NCBI GenBank assembly: GCA_016705005.1
Contig: JADIZB010000001.1
Span: forward strand, 806,001-870,000
Reading direction: 5' to 3'
Source of the DNA: Bacteroidales bacterium
GTDB taxonomy: Bacteria; Bacteroidota; Bacteroidia; Bacteroidales; Lentimicrobiaceae
DNA length: 64,000 bases
The notes under the pieces were generated by a model that saw only the letters and a program-made list of their open reading frames with translations, did no database searches and was not told the origin of the DNA. This document shows, one piece after another, positions 1-8,521 of the stretch. The position numbers and the translations under genes were made by a program. Positions within the stretch are counted from its first letter, which is position 1; each line of letters begins with the position of its first letter.

Positions 1-71
1 GCCCCTCCGGCCAGTCTGAAAAATTCGTTCAGTTGATGTTCTTCTGTCGTAAGTGAAAATCGGCCACACAT
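1..71 (-). CDS. SRAP (SOS response-associated peptidase) family protein, 5' end only
   Basis: The reverse strand from 71 to the window edge reads ATG then Met-Cys-Gly-Arg-Phe-Ser-Leu, followed by 16 more codons with no stop. A catalytic Cys directly after the initiator Met in an MCGRFSL start is the hallmark of the SRAP/HMCES/YedK family, which crosslinks to abasic sites in single-stranded DNA. Only 23 codons are inside the window. The call rests on this N-terminal signature alone. The gene diverges from elbB. Confidence 0.75.
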   Translation of the reverse strand, partial: MCGRFSLTTEEHQLNEFFRLAGG

Positions 72-139
72 GATTTCTGAATATGTGATAAAATTAATAC
101 TTTTTTACCGCAGGGTTCGATTCAACCCACTAATTTCAG

Positions 140-147
140 TATTTTTG
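140..147 (+). promoter_or_regulatory. -7 promoter element for elbB
   Basis: TATTTTTG fits the Bacteroidota sigma-factor consensus TAnnTTTG. It would start transcription near 151, giving a leader of about 58 nt that contains the 160-189 hairpin. Confidence 0.5.
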
Positions 148-159
148 ATAAAAAGAAGA

Positions 160-189
160 TCATATTCCTGAAATGATTCCGGAATATGA
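160..189 (+). repeat. 9-bp inverted repeat in the elbB leader
   Basis: TCATATTCC (160-168) is the exact reverse complement of GGAATATGA (181-189), with a 12-nt loop. It lies between the predicted transcription start and the elbB start codon, so it could be an RNA hairpin or a DNA operator. It has no U-tract, so it is not a normal terminator. Confidence 0.6.
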
Positions 190-208
190 ATGATCAAATT
201 CAAACACC

Positions 209-865
209 ATGAAAAAATTTGCTGTAGTGCTTGCAGGGAATGGCGTATTTGACGGGGCAGAAATCCATGAAGCAACCCTCACTTTGTTGGCTATAAAAAA
301 GAATGGTGCTGAATATGAAATTTTCGCGCCCGACATTCTTCAGCACCATGTAATTAACCATCTGACTGGAAAGGAGATGGCTGAGACACGCAATGTCCTG
401 GTTGAATCGGCGCGCATTGCCCGTGGAAAAATCAAACCAATAAGTGAGTTTAATGCCAGAGAATTTGATGCGTTGATTTTTCCTGGCGGCTTTGGAGTGG
501 CAAAAAATCTTTGCAACTTTGCTTCCCGGGGATCTGATTGTACAATTGATCCCTCAACAGAGAAGACAATCAGGGAAATGGCTTCCCTTAAAAAACCAAT
601 AGGTGCCATGTGCATCTCTCCGGTATTGATTGCAAAAACCCTGGGGAATGTTGAAGTTACCTTGGGCTCTGATCCGAATGATGCCACAAATATCAGGAGA
701 ATGGGGGCTGTCCACATCAATACCGGTCACGGTGAAGTGATAAAGGATCCGCACCGGCCGGTTTTTACAACGCCATGCTATATGCTGGATGCTGACATCG
801 TTCAGATCGCAGAAGGAACCGATAATATTGTGAAAGCAATTCTTAAAGAACTGGAAACATCCTGA
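209..865 (+). CDS. elbB: ElbB-type glyoxalase, DJ-1/PfpI superfamily
   Basis: This 218-residue protein has the ElbB pattern: an N-terminal VVLAGNGVFDGAEIHE segment, a GGFG loop near residues 93-96 and the nucleophile-elbow Cys135 in AMCISP. Family members show glyoxalase III-type activity on alpha-oxoaldehydes, and E. coli ElbB was linked to isoprenoid biosynthesis. The physiological substrate is uncertain. Length matches the family. The ATG at 209 directly precedes the MKKFAVVLAG strand and is the only sensible start. It appears to be a single-gene transcript, convergent with the NUDIX gene. Confidence 0.9.
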   Translation: MKKFAVVLAGNGVFDGAEIHEATLTLLAIKKNGAEYEIFAPDILQHHVINHLTGKEMAETRNVLVESARIARGKIKPISEFNAREFDALIFPGGFGVAKNLCNFASRGSDCTIDPSTEKTIREMASLKKPIGAMCISPVLIAKTLGNVEVTLGSDPNDATNIRRMGAVHINTGHGEVIKDPHRPVFTTPCYMLDADIVQIAEGTDNIVKAILKELETS

Positions 866-909
866 GTATTATCTGCAGGCCGGAAATAACCAGATTGTCC
901 GGGTTTGTT

Positions 910-1353
910 TCAAAACCATCCTTTTGTTTCTCCAAAAGTCAGCGCATCTGACACTACTTCATTGTGATCAAAAGCAAGTAGCGGCAGTTTGCCGACCTTG
1001 AACCAGCCGGCTTCTGCAGCATCATCCCCGCCAATAACCTGCTGATCACTATTTCCACAAATACCTGCATAAGCAATAGAAATAGTCCGATGCCTCGGAT
1101 CTCGGTTCACTGCTCCATAAGTATGATATTGATAAAGCTTTATGCCTGAGATTCCGGTTTCTTCCATAAGTTCACGCTGCACGGCATCCTCAGGAGTTTC
1201 ATCAATATTGATAAACCCCCCCGGAGCTGCCCACATATCTTTAAAAGGAGGGTTTCCCCTCCTGATCAGCAAAACTTCAACTTCAGTCCCGGACTTCCTG
1301 AAGATAAGGGCATCAACTGTTACTGCGGGTCTGGGGTACTGATAAGTAAACAT
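910..1353 (-). CDS. NUDIX hydrolase
   Basis: This 147-residue protein contains a complete Nudix box (Gx5Ex7REUxEExGU) read as GFINIDE, seven residues, then RELMEETGI, which binds Mg2+ for hydrolysis of nucleoside diphosphate-X compounds. The N-terminal YQYPRPAVTVDALIF start and overall length resemble ADP-ribose pyrophosphatase/NrtR-type domains. No winged-helix regulator domain is attached, so it is a stand-alone enzyme. The substrate cannot be assigned from sequence. Confidence 0.88.
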   Translation of the reverse strand: MFTYQYPRPAVTVDALIFRKSGTEVEVLLIRRGNPPFKDMWAAPGGFINIDETPEDAVQRELMEETGISGIKLYQYHTYGAVNRDPRHRTISIAYAGICGNSDQQVIGGDDAAEAGWFKVGKLPLLAFDHNEVVSDALTFGETKGWF

Positions 1354-1383
1354 CGTCGGATGATTTTATGCGAAATTATAAAT

Positions 1384-1410
1384 AAAAAATCCTGCCAGGC
1401 AGGATTTTTT
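1384..1410. terminator. Bidirectional intrinsic terminator
   Basis: AAAAAATCCTGCC (1384-1396) and GGCAGGATTTTTT (1398-1410) are perfect 13-bp arms around one base. This GC-core hairpin with A/T flanks sits after the reverse-strand gene ending at 1511. It lies upstream of the NUDIX gene on the same strand and so separates the two transcripts. Confidence 0.75.
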
Positions 1411-1510
1411 ATCTCACACACACGAGAAAACATATCTGTACAAAACCCTGATATGCTACAGAACAGAAAATGTTTGTGGGAACACTCTAAGTTCTGATTT
1501 CGTTATATTT

Positions 1511-1834
1511 TTAATACATTATAAACTTCAGCATGAGTTTATAATGCCGGCTTCTCGATTCTTCAGCTCTGAGAACCATGCTGTTAAGACAATCGGTAAC
1601 ATACCCCATCAGTCCGGGATGAGATCCTGTGCTGTCATAAACAGTGACCTGACCATCGCAATCTGTTGAAATCCTGACATTGACCACCCCTTCCAAATGG
1701 TAATTCCTGGCAAAATCCGGGAAAGGGATTCCCTTGCTGATCGCCTCTCGCAGGTAACTGTGCTCTGCTGCAGCAAACATCGACCTGCTTCCATCGCGGG
1801 CAACAACCATTACAACCGGTAAATCAGGATTCAT
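1511..1834 (-). CDS. Small protein with TonB C-terminal-like fold
   Basis: This is a 107-residue protein. Residues about 28-90 (LREAISKGIPFPDFARNYHL, then EGVVNVRISTDCDGQV) follow the TonB C-terminal pattern seen in Bacteroidota: an 'I-x-P-x-x-A' helix followed by EGxVxVxFxxxxxGxV strands and a final helix. There is no membrane anchor, proline-rich linker or signal peptide, so it cannot act as a normal TonB. Start at ATG 1834; no better start is seen. Function unknown. Confidence 0.6.
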   Translation of the reverse strand: MNPDLPVVMVVARDGSRSMFAAAEHSYLREAISKGIPFPDFARNYHLEGVVNVRISTDCDGQVTVYDSTGSHPGLMGYVTDCLNSMVLRAEESRSRHYKLMLKFIMY

Positions 1835-2030
1835 AGTTAAAAAATATCTGGTGGCACCTTAATAACTAATCTTGTGCCAAACTTATATTAAGTTGATTAT
1901 TAAATTATTACAATGAAATACTTAATAAAAAACCGTCCGTTCTCAGGAAACGAACGTCCGGAAATGAACAGGATTATAACTAAGACGGAAAGAATGGATA
2001 AATGTTACTGGTAATCAAACCTGTGATATG

Positions 2031-2738
2031 CTATTCACTTTCCTGGAAAGAAATGATCTCATTATGGAGATTGGTTCCGGCCACAATGACCACTATTTCT
2101 CCTTTAGGAGGATTTTGATCGTAATGTCTGGCCAGCTCCGCTAGTGTTCCTTGACGGTTTTCTTCGAAAAGTTTTGTCAGTTCCCTGGAAACACAGGCTC
2201 GCCTGTCAGGACCGGTTATTTCCGACAGCTGTTCAAGGAATTTTACCAGTCTGAATGGTGATTCGTAAACTATGAATGTGCATGGTAAACCAGAAAGAAA
2301 CTTCAATCGGGTTTGCCGCCCTTTTTTATGTGGCAGGAATCCTTCAAAATAAAACCGGTCGCTGGGTAATCCCGAATTGACCAGAGCAGGAACAAAAGCA
2401 GTCGGTCCCGGAAGAGTCTCAACCTCAACCCCCATTGAAATACAAGTCCTGACAAGAAGAAAACCCGGATCTGAAATTCCGGGTGTCCCTGCATCGGAAA
2501 CCAACGCTACTGACTCTCCGGATGAAATGCGGGCAGCAATAGAGTCAGCCGTCCGGTGTTCATTGTGCATGTGATGAGCAATCAATTTATTCTCTATACC
2601 AAAATGCCGGAGCAAAACCCCTGTTTTACGGGTATCTTCTGCGAGTATGACATTCACTTCCTTCAATATCCTGATGGCCCTGAGTGTCATATCTTCAAGG
2701 TTGCCAATCGGCGTAGGAACAAGGTATAGTTTTGGCAT
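2031..2738 (-). CDS. rsmI: 16S rRNA (cytidine-1402-2'-O)-methyltransferase
   Basis: RsmI uses S-adenosylmethionine to 2'-O-methylate C1402 in the decoding centre of 16S rRNA. The 235-residue product shows the family motifs in order: LVPTPIGNLEDMT at the N-terminus, AEDTRKTGVLL, LVSDAGTPGISDPG (SAM binding) and LPGPTAFVPALVNSGLP. The start at 2738 places MPKLYLVPTPIGN first, as in homologues; a longer reading to 2786 would run into the upstream peptidase gene. It is the last gene of the 4939-to-2031 operon, 16 nt after the M28 peptidase. Confidence 0.95.
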   Translation of the reverse strand: MPKLYLVPTPIGNLEDMTLRAIRILKEVNVILAEDTRKTGVLLRHFGIENKLIAHHMHNEHRTADSIAARISSGESVALVSDAGTPGISDPGFLLVRTCISMGVEVETLPGPTAFVPALVNSGLPSDRFYFEGFLPHKKGRQTRLKFLSGLPCTFIVYESPFRLVKFLEQLSEITGPDRRACVSRELTKLFEENRQGTLAELARHYDQNPPKGEIVVIVAGTNLHNEIISFQESE

Positions 2739-2754
2739 CAGGTAAAAATATGAT

Positions 2755-4107
2755 TTATTGGTTGTTTCCTCCTGAAAGCTCAGCATCTTTCCGGTAACTT
2801 GTCAGAAAATCACGAAGCAATCTGAAGATGTCTTCATATTCGGTAAATGGCACCCGATCGGCATTATCGTAAATGTTATGATATTCCCGGTGCTCACTCC
2901 CCATTGAGTATATAAATACGGCGGGTACTCCAGCCTTGTAAAATGGACAATGATCGCTATTGCAGCTTTCTCCACGCGAAACAACCTTCAGAACATATTC
3001 GTTGTCCTTATTTATACTGGATAACTTCTCGAATTGATTTGTAAAGGTTTTTCCGTTAACGACTGTAATCCCTTCACTTCCTGTACCGACCATATCCAGG
3101 TTGATCAGGAAAGAAATTTTCTTAAGCGAAAACAGCGGTTTCTCTACATAAAATTCAGATCCGTTCAGACCTGTTTCTTCTCCCGAAAATGCAAGAAAAG
3201 CTATACTATATCGGGGTTTGTTATCAGGATGCGAAAAATGCCTTGCCATATCAAGCATCATGGCCACTCCACTGGCATTGTCGTTGGCTCCCGGAAAAAT
3301 AACTTCATTTCCCATCATGCCCAAATGATCAAAATGGGCCGTTATTACCAGAAAAGAATCGGGCTCTTCTGTGCCGGGAATATATCCAATCACATTCCTG
3401 ACCTGGTAGGACGGATGGAATTCTGCTTCAATAGAAACTTTTGCCCGCGATGGATTTCCGGGCATTGAGGGTTTCAGTACCTCGAAAACGGGAAAGGATT
3501 GCTGTCTGAATGCAGATGATACGCTGAAAAGAAGTCTTTCTTTTTGAGAAAGGACAATAAAACCAGCCGATTTAAGGAAATTGGTTCGAATCAGAGAATC
3601 TGCCAGCGGAAGTTGCTCTTTCGGAATTTCAGATTTATCAATTAAAATCAGAATGCCGGAAAAATCTTTGCCTTGAAGTTTCAATAAACCTGCAGAACTA
3701 GCAAAGAATTTAGTTTTCAGCTTGCGGATTTTAAATTCACCATTCATAGGCGGACTTGAACCTGAGATAACAAAATCAACTCCGGGTTTCATCTTTATCC
3801 CGTTTATCATAAGCTCTACATCACCTGGAAATATGTTTACCGGTAAAGTGAATGATTGAAAATACTCACCCGAAAAGCAATGCAACCCACTACGCTTCAT
3901 TTCAGTTGCAATAAAGTCTGATGCCTTCCGGTTGCCATCCTTTACATAGCCTCGACCAGCCATGTAGCTGGAAGCCAGCGTATCAACAAGATACTTTGCA
4001 TAGACTTTGTCCTGTGGTGTTGATTTAAGGGGAAAAAGAAAATAAATCCCAAAAAGAAAAAGTATTCTTGCAGTTAAATGATATCGGGATATCGGTTCCT
4101 TTGGCAT
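2755..4107 (-). CDS. M28 family zinc aminopeptidase, secreted
   Basis: This 450-residue product starts with a signal-peptide-like segment (ARILFLFGIYFLFPLKSTPQ). The C-terminal half has the M28 di-zinc ligands in order: ITAHFDHLG (His), GANDNASG (Asp), FSGEETGLNGS (catalytic Glu and ligand Glu), INLDMVG (Asp) and EYHNIYDNADR (His). It probably trims peptides in the periplasm or outside the cell. The start at ATG 4107 is preferred over 4188 because it begins the signal peptide and leaves 22 nt after the upstream stop. The residues between the signal peptide and the catalytic domain resemble a PA-like insert. Confidence 0.88.
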   Translation of the reverse strand: MPKEPISRYHLTARILFLFGIYFLFPLKSTPQDKVYAKYLVDTLASSYMAGRGYVKDGNRKASDFIATEMKRSGLHCFSGEYFQSFTLPVNIFPGDVELMINGIKMKPGVDFVISGSSPPMNGEFKIRKLKTKFFASSAGLLKLQGKDFSGILILIDKSEIPKEQLPLADSLIRTNFLKSAGFIVLSQKERLLFSVSSAFRQQSFPVFEVLKPSMPGNPSRAKVSIEAEFHPSYQVRNVIGYIPGTEEPDSFLVITAHFDHLGMMGNEVIFPGANDNASGVAMMLDMARHFSHPDNKPRYSIAFLAFSGEETGLNGSEFYVEKPLFSLKKISFLINLDMVGTGSEGITVVNGKTFTNQFEKLSSINKDNEYVLKVVSRGESCNSDHCPFYKAGVPAVFIYSMGSEHREYHNIYDNADRVPFTEYEDIFRLLRDFLTSYRKDAELSGGNNQ

Positions 4108-4129
4108 TTTGATATGGCTTACACTCCGG

Positions 4130-4939
4130 TTACATGTACCTTCTGATGACGAATTCCTGAAGCTTCTTCCATCCCTGATGCTGTTCATTCCAATTGTAAC
4201 GTAGCTTCAGATCGGCAAATAGCTGTTCAGCCTCGAGGCTGCCACTGCATGAATTCAGCAGGCTCACCGCCTCTGCATAGCGGTCTGAAGACCCTTCAAA
4301 TAATTCATTAATAAATTGAAACTTGTCGTTTAATCCTATAGCAGCCTTTATGTCACCGATTGGCTTTAGCTGCATGTGATCGGCAAGTGAAAGATCGCTT
4401 CTTCCGGTTGTGATTTTGTCGTTGAGAGAGGGTGCGTCAGATTTCAATTTATCAGCAATGGTCGGAGTTCCAAACAAGTCAACCGGTACCGAAACCGGTT
4501 TAATGATCTCAGGGCCGGGATCACGAACAAATTCACTTTCAGAGTTAAACTCACTTACAACAAGAGGTTGCGATTCCTGTACAACAGTTTTCCCGGCAGG
4601 AGGTATTTCAACCTCTATGGATTCTGATTTGAACGGTTGTTGGGCCGACTTTTCTTCGACGTGGATTAACGGAGAGGGAATATGGGGAATCTCCTCCTTC
4701 TTCTCTTCCTCCGGCACTGATTTCAATGGCACATCCGGAGATAACTGCCCGTCATCACTTTCAGTTTCAATATCCCAAGGGGCCGTATTTCGCATCGCTT
4801 CCGTCTTTTCATACAATTGTCTCAGTAAAGAGAGTATAAGATCAGCATCCAGTGGATGCAGAGAGCCCTCCGGTAGCTGATCAAATCGTTCTGAGAGCTT
4901 ATTGATGAGCTGTCTCACCTCGGATTTTAATGATTTCAT
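4130..4939 (-). CDS. Hypothetical acidic linker protein
   Basis: The 269 residues split into three parts. The N-terminus is helical (KSEVRQLINKLSERF, residues 5-19). A long Glu/Pro/Ser-rich, probably disordered segment follows (about 55-195). The C-terminal block is compact (about 205-269), with FQFINELFEGSSDRYAEAV and a final LRYNWNEQH helix. The C-terminal block resembles a conserved Bacteroidota domain of unknown function. There is no signal peptide or membrane segment. It is first in the operon with the M28 peptidase and rsmI, divergent from tdk. Function unknown. Confidence 0.75.
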   Translation of the reverse strand: MKSLKSEVRQLINKLSERFDQLPEGSLHPLDADLILSLLRQLYEKTEAMRNTAPWDIETESDDGQLSPDVPLKSVPEEEKKEEIPHIPSPLIHVEEKSAQQPFKSESIEVEIPPAGKTVVQESQPLVVSEFNSESEFVRDPGPEIIKPVSVPVDLFGTPTIADKLKSDAPSLNDKITTGRSDLSLADHMQLKPIGDIKAAIGLNDKFQFINELFEGSSDRYAEAVSLLNSCSGSLEAEQLFADLKLRYNWNEQHQGWKKLQEFVIRRYM

Positions 4940-4986
4940 TTTATTAACAATTTATAAACCGGAGCAATGTGAATGTTGAATGACGC

Positions 4987-4994
4987 TATTTTTG
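4987..4994 (+). promoter_or_regulatory. -7 promoter element for tdk
   Basis: TATTTTTG fits TAnnTTTG. A second near-match (TATTTTG, one base short) overlaps just downstream at 4995-5001. The tdk leader would be about 95 nt. Confidence 0.5.
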
Positions 4995-5093
4995 TATTTT
5001 GCGCCGTGAAAAAGGTCCTTTTTTAAGTGTATCTGGACGGGACTCTGGTTTCAGAGGTTAAAATTAATAAAGATATCAGTTCAAGTATAAGAA

Positions 5094-5672
5094 ATGTTTC
5101 TCGAAAGCGCCATTAATCCTTCACAACGCAGAGGCTGGATCGAAATTATCTGTGGCTCGATGTTTTCAGGAAAAACTGAAGAGCTGATCCGCAGATTAAC
5201 GCGTGCACGTATTGCAAAACAGCGCGTTGAAATATTCAAGCCGGCAGTTGATACACGATATGACGAAGTCAATGTCGTTTCGCATAATGAGAACTCCATT
5301 ACTTCAACTCCTGTTCAGGCATCTTCTCAAATACTGATATATGCCAACGAAGTGGATGTTGTTGGAATTGATGAAGCGCAGTTTTTTGATGAAGAATTGA
5401 TATCTGTTTGTAACAAGCTGGCCAACAGTGGTATACGCGTAATTATTGCAGGATTGGACATGGATTTTACCGGAAAACCATTTGGCCCTATTCCAGCATT
5501 AATGGCAACAGCCGAATACGTTACCAAAGTTCATGCAATCTGCATGCAGTGCGGCAACCTTGCTCATTATTCGCACCGGAAAACCGATGAAAAAAAGTTG
5601 GTAATGCTTGGCGAAACCGACACCTATGAACCTCTTTGCAGGGATTGTTTTATAAGGGCAAGAAAGGCGTAA
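5094..5672 (+). CDS. tdk: Thymidine kinase, type II
   Basis: It phosphorylates thymidine to dTMP with ATP in the cytoplasmic pyrimidine salvage pathway. The 192-residue sequence has a P-loop (GSMFSGKT, Lys27), the lid/active-site DEAQFF (Glu94) and a zinc site formed by CMQC (Cys150, Cys153) and CRDC (Cys182, Cys185). This is the TK1/type II arrangement, not the viral type. Length is normal. Start ATG 5094 gives about 15 residues before the first strand. It is monocistronic or loosely linked to the following cyclophilins. Confidence 0.95.
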   Translation: MFLESAINPSQRRGWIEIICGSMFSGKTEELIRRLTRARIAKQRVEIFKPAVDTRYDEVNVVSHNENSITSTPVQASSQILIYANEVDVVGIDEAQFFDEELISVCNKLANSGIRVIIAGLDMDFTGKPFGPIPALMATAEYVTKVHAICMQCGNLAHYSHRKTDEKKLVMLGETDTYEPLCRDCFIRARKA

Positions 5673-5753
5673 GTATACGGCTACCATGCTTTGATGGCTT
5701 TCTGTATTATCATGGACCATTGATAACTAACGGCTATTTACAGCGAAATTTTG

Positions 5754-5761
5754 TAATTTTG
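5754..5761 (+). promoter_or_regulatory. -7 promoter element for the cyclophilin pair
   Basis: TAATTTTG fits the consensus, 22 nt before the ATG at 5783. It lies inside the open frame upstream of that ATG, which argues against any longer N-terminus. Confidence 0.6.
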
Positions 5762-5782
5762 CGGGCAGGTAAAATCATTTAT

Positions 5783-6646
5783 ATGTGTTCCGGTTATAAA
5801 TCAATTCAAAGCTTACTGATTCTCTTTATCATGCTTTTGCCGGTTTTTACTTCGGCCCAGGGCAATGAAAGAGAATCACTTGCTGTAATCAGTACACCAA
5901 AAGGAGACATCACGCTGATGTTATATAATGATACTCCGTTGCATCGTGATAATTTCCTCAGGCTGGCCGGAGAAGGCTTTTTTGACAGCACCTTGTTTCA
6001 TCGGGTAATCAGAAATTTCATGATTCAGGGAGGAGATCCTGATTCAAAACATGCGGCAGCCGGCGTTGAGCTGGGCGAAGGTGGACCTGGATATGACCTG
6101 CCTTCTGAAATAAAGGCTGAACATTTCCATAAAAGAGGAGTACTTGCAGCTGCACGTGAAGACGATAAAGTCAATCCGAAAAGACTCTCTTCAGGTAGTC
6201 AATTCTATATTGTTCAGGGAAGAGTTTATTCACAATCGGACCTGGATAAAATAGAAAAAGAACAAAATTCACTGACAAAACAGCGGATTTTTGTCGGAAT
6301 CATGGATAACCCGTTAAATCTTAGCATCCGGAACCAGTTTTTTTCTCCGGATGCTAAAAAAGATTCTGTTCATTTCCGTTTCCTGCTCGACACCCTGAAT
6401 AAAATGATTGAAAAGGAATATGTGTTAATCCCTGAATTTAAACTTTCAGAAGAGCAACGCAGAATCTATACTACCCTTGGCGGAACCCCGCAGCTTGACG
6501 GAAAATATACTGTTTTCGGAGAAGTCGTGAATGGTATGGAAATTGTTGATGCCATTGCTGCCGGAGAAACCGATAAAAACGACCGGCCCTTGAATGATAT
6601 AAGAATGTTTGTTAAAATAATTACCCGTAAAAAATCCAATCCATGA
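5783..6646 (+). CDS. Secreted cyclophilin-type peptidyl-prolyl isomerase with insertion
   Basis: This 287-residue product starts with a signal peptide (LLILFIMLLPVFTSAQG). It shows cyclophilin motifs FHRVIRNFMIQGGDP, SSGSQFYIVQG and LDGKYTVFGEVVNGM. It should catalyse prolyl cis/trans isomerisation during folding of exported proteins. Between the QFYIVQG strand and the GGTPQLDG strand there is an insertion far longer than in its neighbour (roughly residues 155-225, charged and helical). The start at 5783 follows a good promoter and gives a clean signal peptide. The last 4 nt overlap the next gene (ATGA), implying translational coupling. Confidence 0.92.
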   Translation: MCSGYKSIQSLLILFIMLLPVFTSAQGNERESLAVISTPKGDITLMLYNDTPLHRDNFLRLAGEGFFDSTLFHRVIRNFMIQGGDPDSKHAAAGVELGEGGPGYDLPSEIKAEHFHKRGVLAAAREDDKVNPKRLSSGSQFYIVQGRVYSQSDLDKIEKEQNSLTKQRIFVGIMDNPLNLSIRNQFFSPDAKKDSVHFRFLLDTLNKMIEKEYVLIPEFKLSEEQRRIYTTLGGTPQLDGKYTVFGEVVNGMEIVDAIAAGETDKNDRPLNDIRMFVKIITRKKSNP

Positions 6647-7296
6647 AAAAGTTGAATTTGATGTCTGCATTGTTGATCCTTGCAGTAGCTTTTACCTTTG
6701 CCCAATCTCCCAAAGCCCAGACCTCTGCTCAAAAACAGACCAGAATTCTAATCGAAACCGAATACGGGAATATGACCGCCGTGCTTTATAATGAAACCCC
6801 CCAACACCGTGATAATTTTCTAAAATTGATTAAACAGGGCTGGTATAATGGTTCTATTTTCCACAGGGTAATCAGGAACTTTATGATTCAGGGAGGTGGA
6901 AAAGAAAGCCAGATGAATGACCCCGGCTATACCATCCCTGCTGAAATTAATTCCAGATATTTCCACAAGAAAGGAGCCCTTGCTGCAGCACGCAAACCTG
7001 ATCAGGTTAACCCAAAGAAAGCGTCTTCCGGCTCACAGTTTTATATTGTCCAGGGTCAGATTCTGAAAGATCAGCAGCTTGACATGTTTGAAAAACAAAC
7101 CAACAAAAAAATCAGCCCCGAAGGAAGAACTGCCTATAAAACTGCTGGTGGAACCCCTCACCTCGACGGAGAATATACCGTGTTTGGGGAAGTTATTTCC
7201 GGGCTTGATGTGATAGATAAAATTGCGGCTGTTCAAACCGCTGCCGGTGACAAACCGGTTAAAGACGTAAAAATGAAAATTACAGTGATTAAATAG
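6643..7296 (+). CDS. Secreted cyclophilin-type peptidyl-prolyl isomerase
   Basis: This 217-residue paralogue of the preceding gene has a signal peptide (MSALLILAVAFTFAQSPKAQ) and the cyclophilin core motifs FHRVIRNFMIQGGG, FYIVQGQ and LDGEYTVFGEVISG. The insertion seen upstream is reduced to about 25 residues here. It probably assists periplasmic protein folding. It arose by tandem duplication and is coupled to its neighbour by the 4-nt overlap. Confidence 0.92.
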   Translation: MKKLNLMSALLILAVAFTFAQSPKAQTSAQKQTRILIETEYGNMTAVLYNETPQHRDNFLKLIKQGWYNGSIFHRVIRNFMIQGGGKESQMNDPGYTIPAEINSRYFHKKGALAAARKPDQVNPKKASSGSQFYIVQGQILKDQQLDMFEKQTNKKISPEGRTAYKTAGGTPHLDGEYTVFGEVISGLDVIDKIAAVQTAAGDKPVKDVKMKITVIK

Positions 7297-7370
7297 TCTT
7301 ATACTAATTATCCACAAAACGCTTTGAAGGGTCCTGGTGATTTGGTGACAAGTGTGGAAAAAAATTCTTC

Positions 7371-8396
7371 ATGAAAGATCAAATAAATACATATCTGGCT
7401 GAAATTGAAATATTTACAGCCAAAACAAAGGATGAGCTCGAACAGTTTCGCATTAAATATTCCGGTAAAAAAGGAATCCTGAATGACCTTTTTGCAGGTT
7501 TCAAAAATGTGGCTGCTGAAGAGCGCCGTGAGATGGGTGTTCTCTTAAACGAGCTGAAAGGCCGGGTTCAGGAGAAGATCGACACTCTTCGCGAAAGCCT
7601 TGAAGGAGAGCAAACTGCTGCTGGTCCTGCCAGAGACCTTACCCTTCCTGTAAACTTCACCGATTCCGGATCCAGACATCCGTTGATGATCATCCGCAAC
7701 CGCATGATCGAAATATTCTCGCGTGTGGGATTTACAGTGGCCGAAGGCCCTGAAATTGAAGATGACTGGCACAATTTTTCTGCCCTGAATTTTGCCCCGG
7801 AACATCCTGCCCGCGATATGCAGGATACTTTCTTTATTGAGAAGGATCCCGATATCGTCCTTCGCACCCATACCTCAAGCGTTCAGGTAAGGGTAATGGA
7901 AAAAACCAAACCTCCCATCCGCATGATTTTCCCCGGAAGGGTTTACCGAAACGAGGCCATTTCAGCACGGGCGCATTGCTTTTTCCACCAGGTTGAGGGA
8001 TTGTATGTGGATAAAAACGTAAGCTTTGCCGACCTGCGCCAGACCATGCTTTACTTTGCCAAAGAGATGTTCAGCGCTGATACCCGTATCAGGCTCAGAC
8101 CTTCCTATTTTCCGTTTACCGAACCTTCAGCAGAAATGGACATCTCCTGCAATCTTTGTGGTGGTAAAGGATGTGGCTTTTGTAAATACACAGGTTGGGT
8201 TGAGATTCTCGGCTGCGGGATGGTGAACCCGAATGTGTTGAAAAACTGTGGCATTGACCCTGATGTTTATTCAGGATTTGCCTTTGGAATGGGCGTGGAA
8301 CGCATTACCAACCTGGTTTTCAATGTAAAAGACCTGCGCATGTTCTCCGAAAACGACGTACGCTTTCTGCAGCAGTTTGAATCGGCCTGGCAGTAG
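7371..8396 (+). CDS. pheS: Phenylalanine-tRNA ligase alpha subunit
   Basis: PheS is the catalytic subunit of the alpha2beta2 synthetase. The 341 residues comprise an N-terminal coiled-coil tRNA-binding region (about 1-90) and a class II catalytic core with motif 2 around GRVYRNEAISARAHCFFHQVEG and motif 3 in GFAFGMGVERI. A Cys-rich insert (SCNLCGGKGCGFCKYTGW) resembles that in other Bacteroidota PheS proteins. pheT is not in the window, so the two subunits are encoded apart. Confidence 0.96.
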   Translation: MKDQINTYLAEIEIFTAKTKDELEQFRIKYSGKKGILNDLFAGFKNVAAEERREMGVLLNELKGRVQEKIDTLRESLEGEQTAAGPARDLTLPVNFTDSGSRHPLMIIRNRMIEIFSRVGFTVAEGPEIEDDWHNFSALNFAPEHPARDMQDTFFIEKDPDIVLRTHTSSVQVRVMEKTKPPIRMIFPGRVYRNEAISARAHCFFHQVEGLYVDKNVSFADLRQTMLYFAKEMFSADTRIRLRPSYFPFTEPSAEMDISCNLCGGKGCGFCKYTGWVEILGCGMVNPNVLKNCGIDPDVYSGFAFGMGVERITNLVFNVKDLRMFSENDVRFLQQFESAWQ

Positions 8397-8442
8397 AATT
8401 CAACAAATAAATATTCTTAGATTAATCCCACAAATTTACCAT

Positions 8443-8485
8443 TGAAACCAGGCAATAAAACTACCCGGTTTCAGTGGTTTTTATT
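8443..8485 (+). terminator. Probable pheS terminator
   Basis: TGAAACC (8443-8449) pairs with GGTTTCA (8467-8473) around a 17-nt loop and is followed by a T-rich stretch. The stem is short and the loop long, so this is only a moderate candidate. Confidence 0.4.
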
Positions 8486-8521
8486 TTTATCAAACCATCA
8501 GTATGGTTTAAAGTTATCGTT

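Noticed and set aside
4410..4880. Long open frame opposite the acidic linker protein
   Set aside because: Ser/Thr-rich shadow of the Glu/Ser-coding opposite strand; no start signal or family match.
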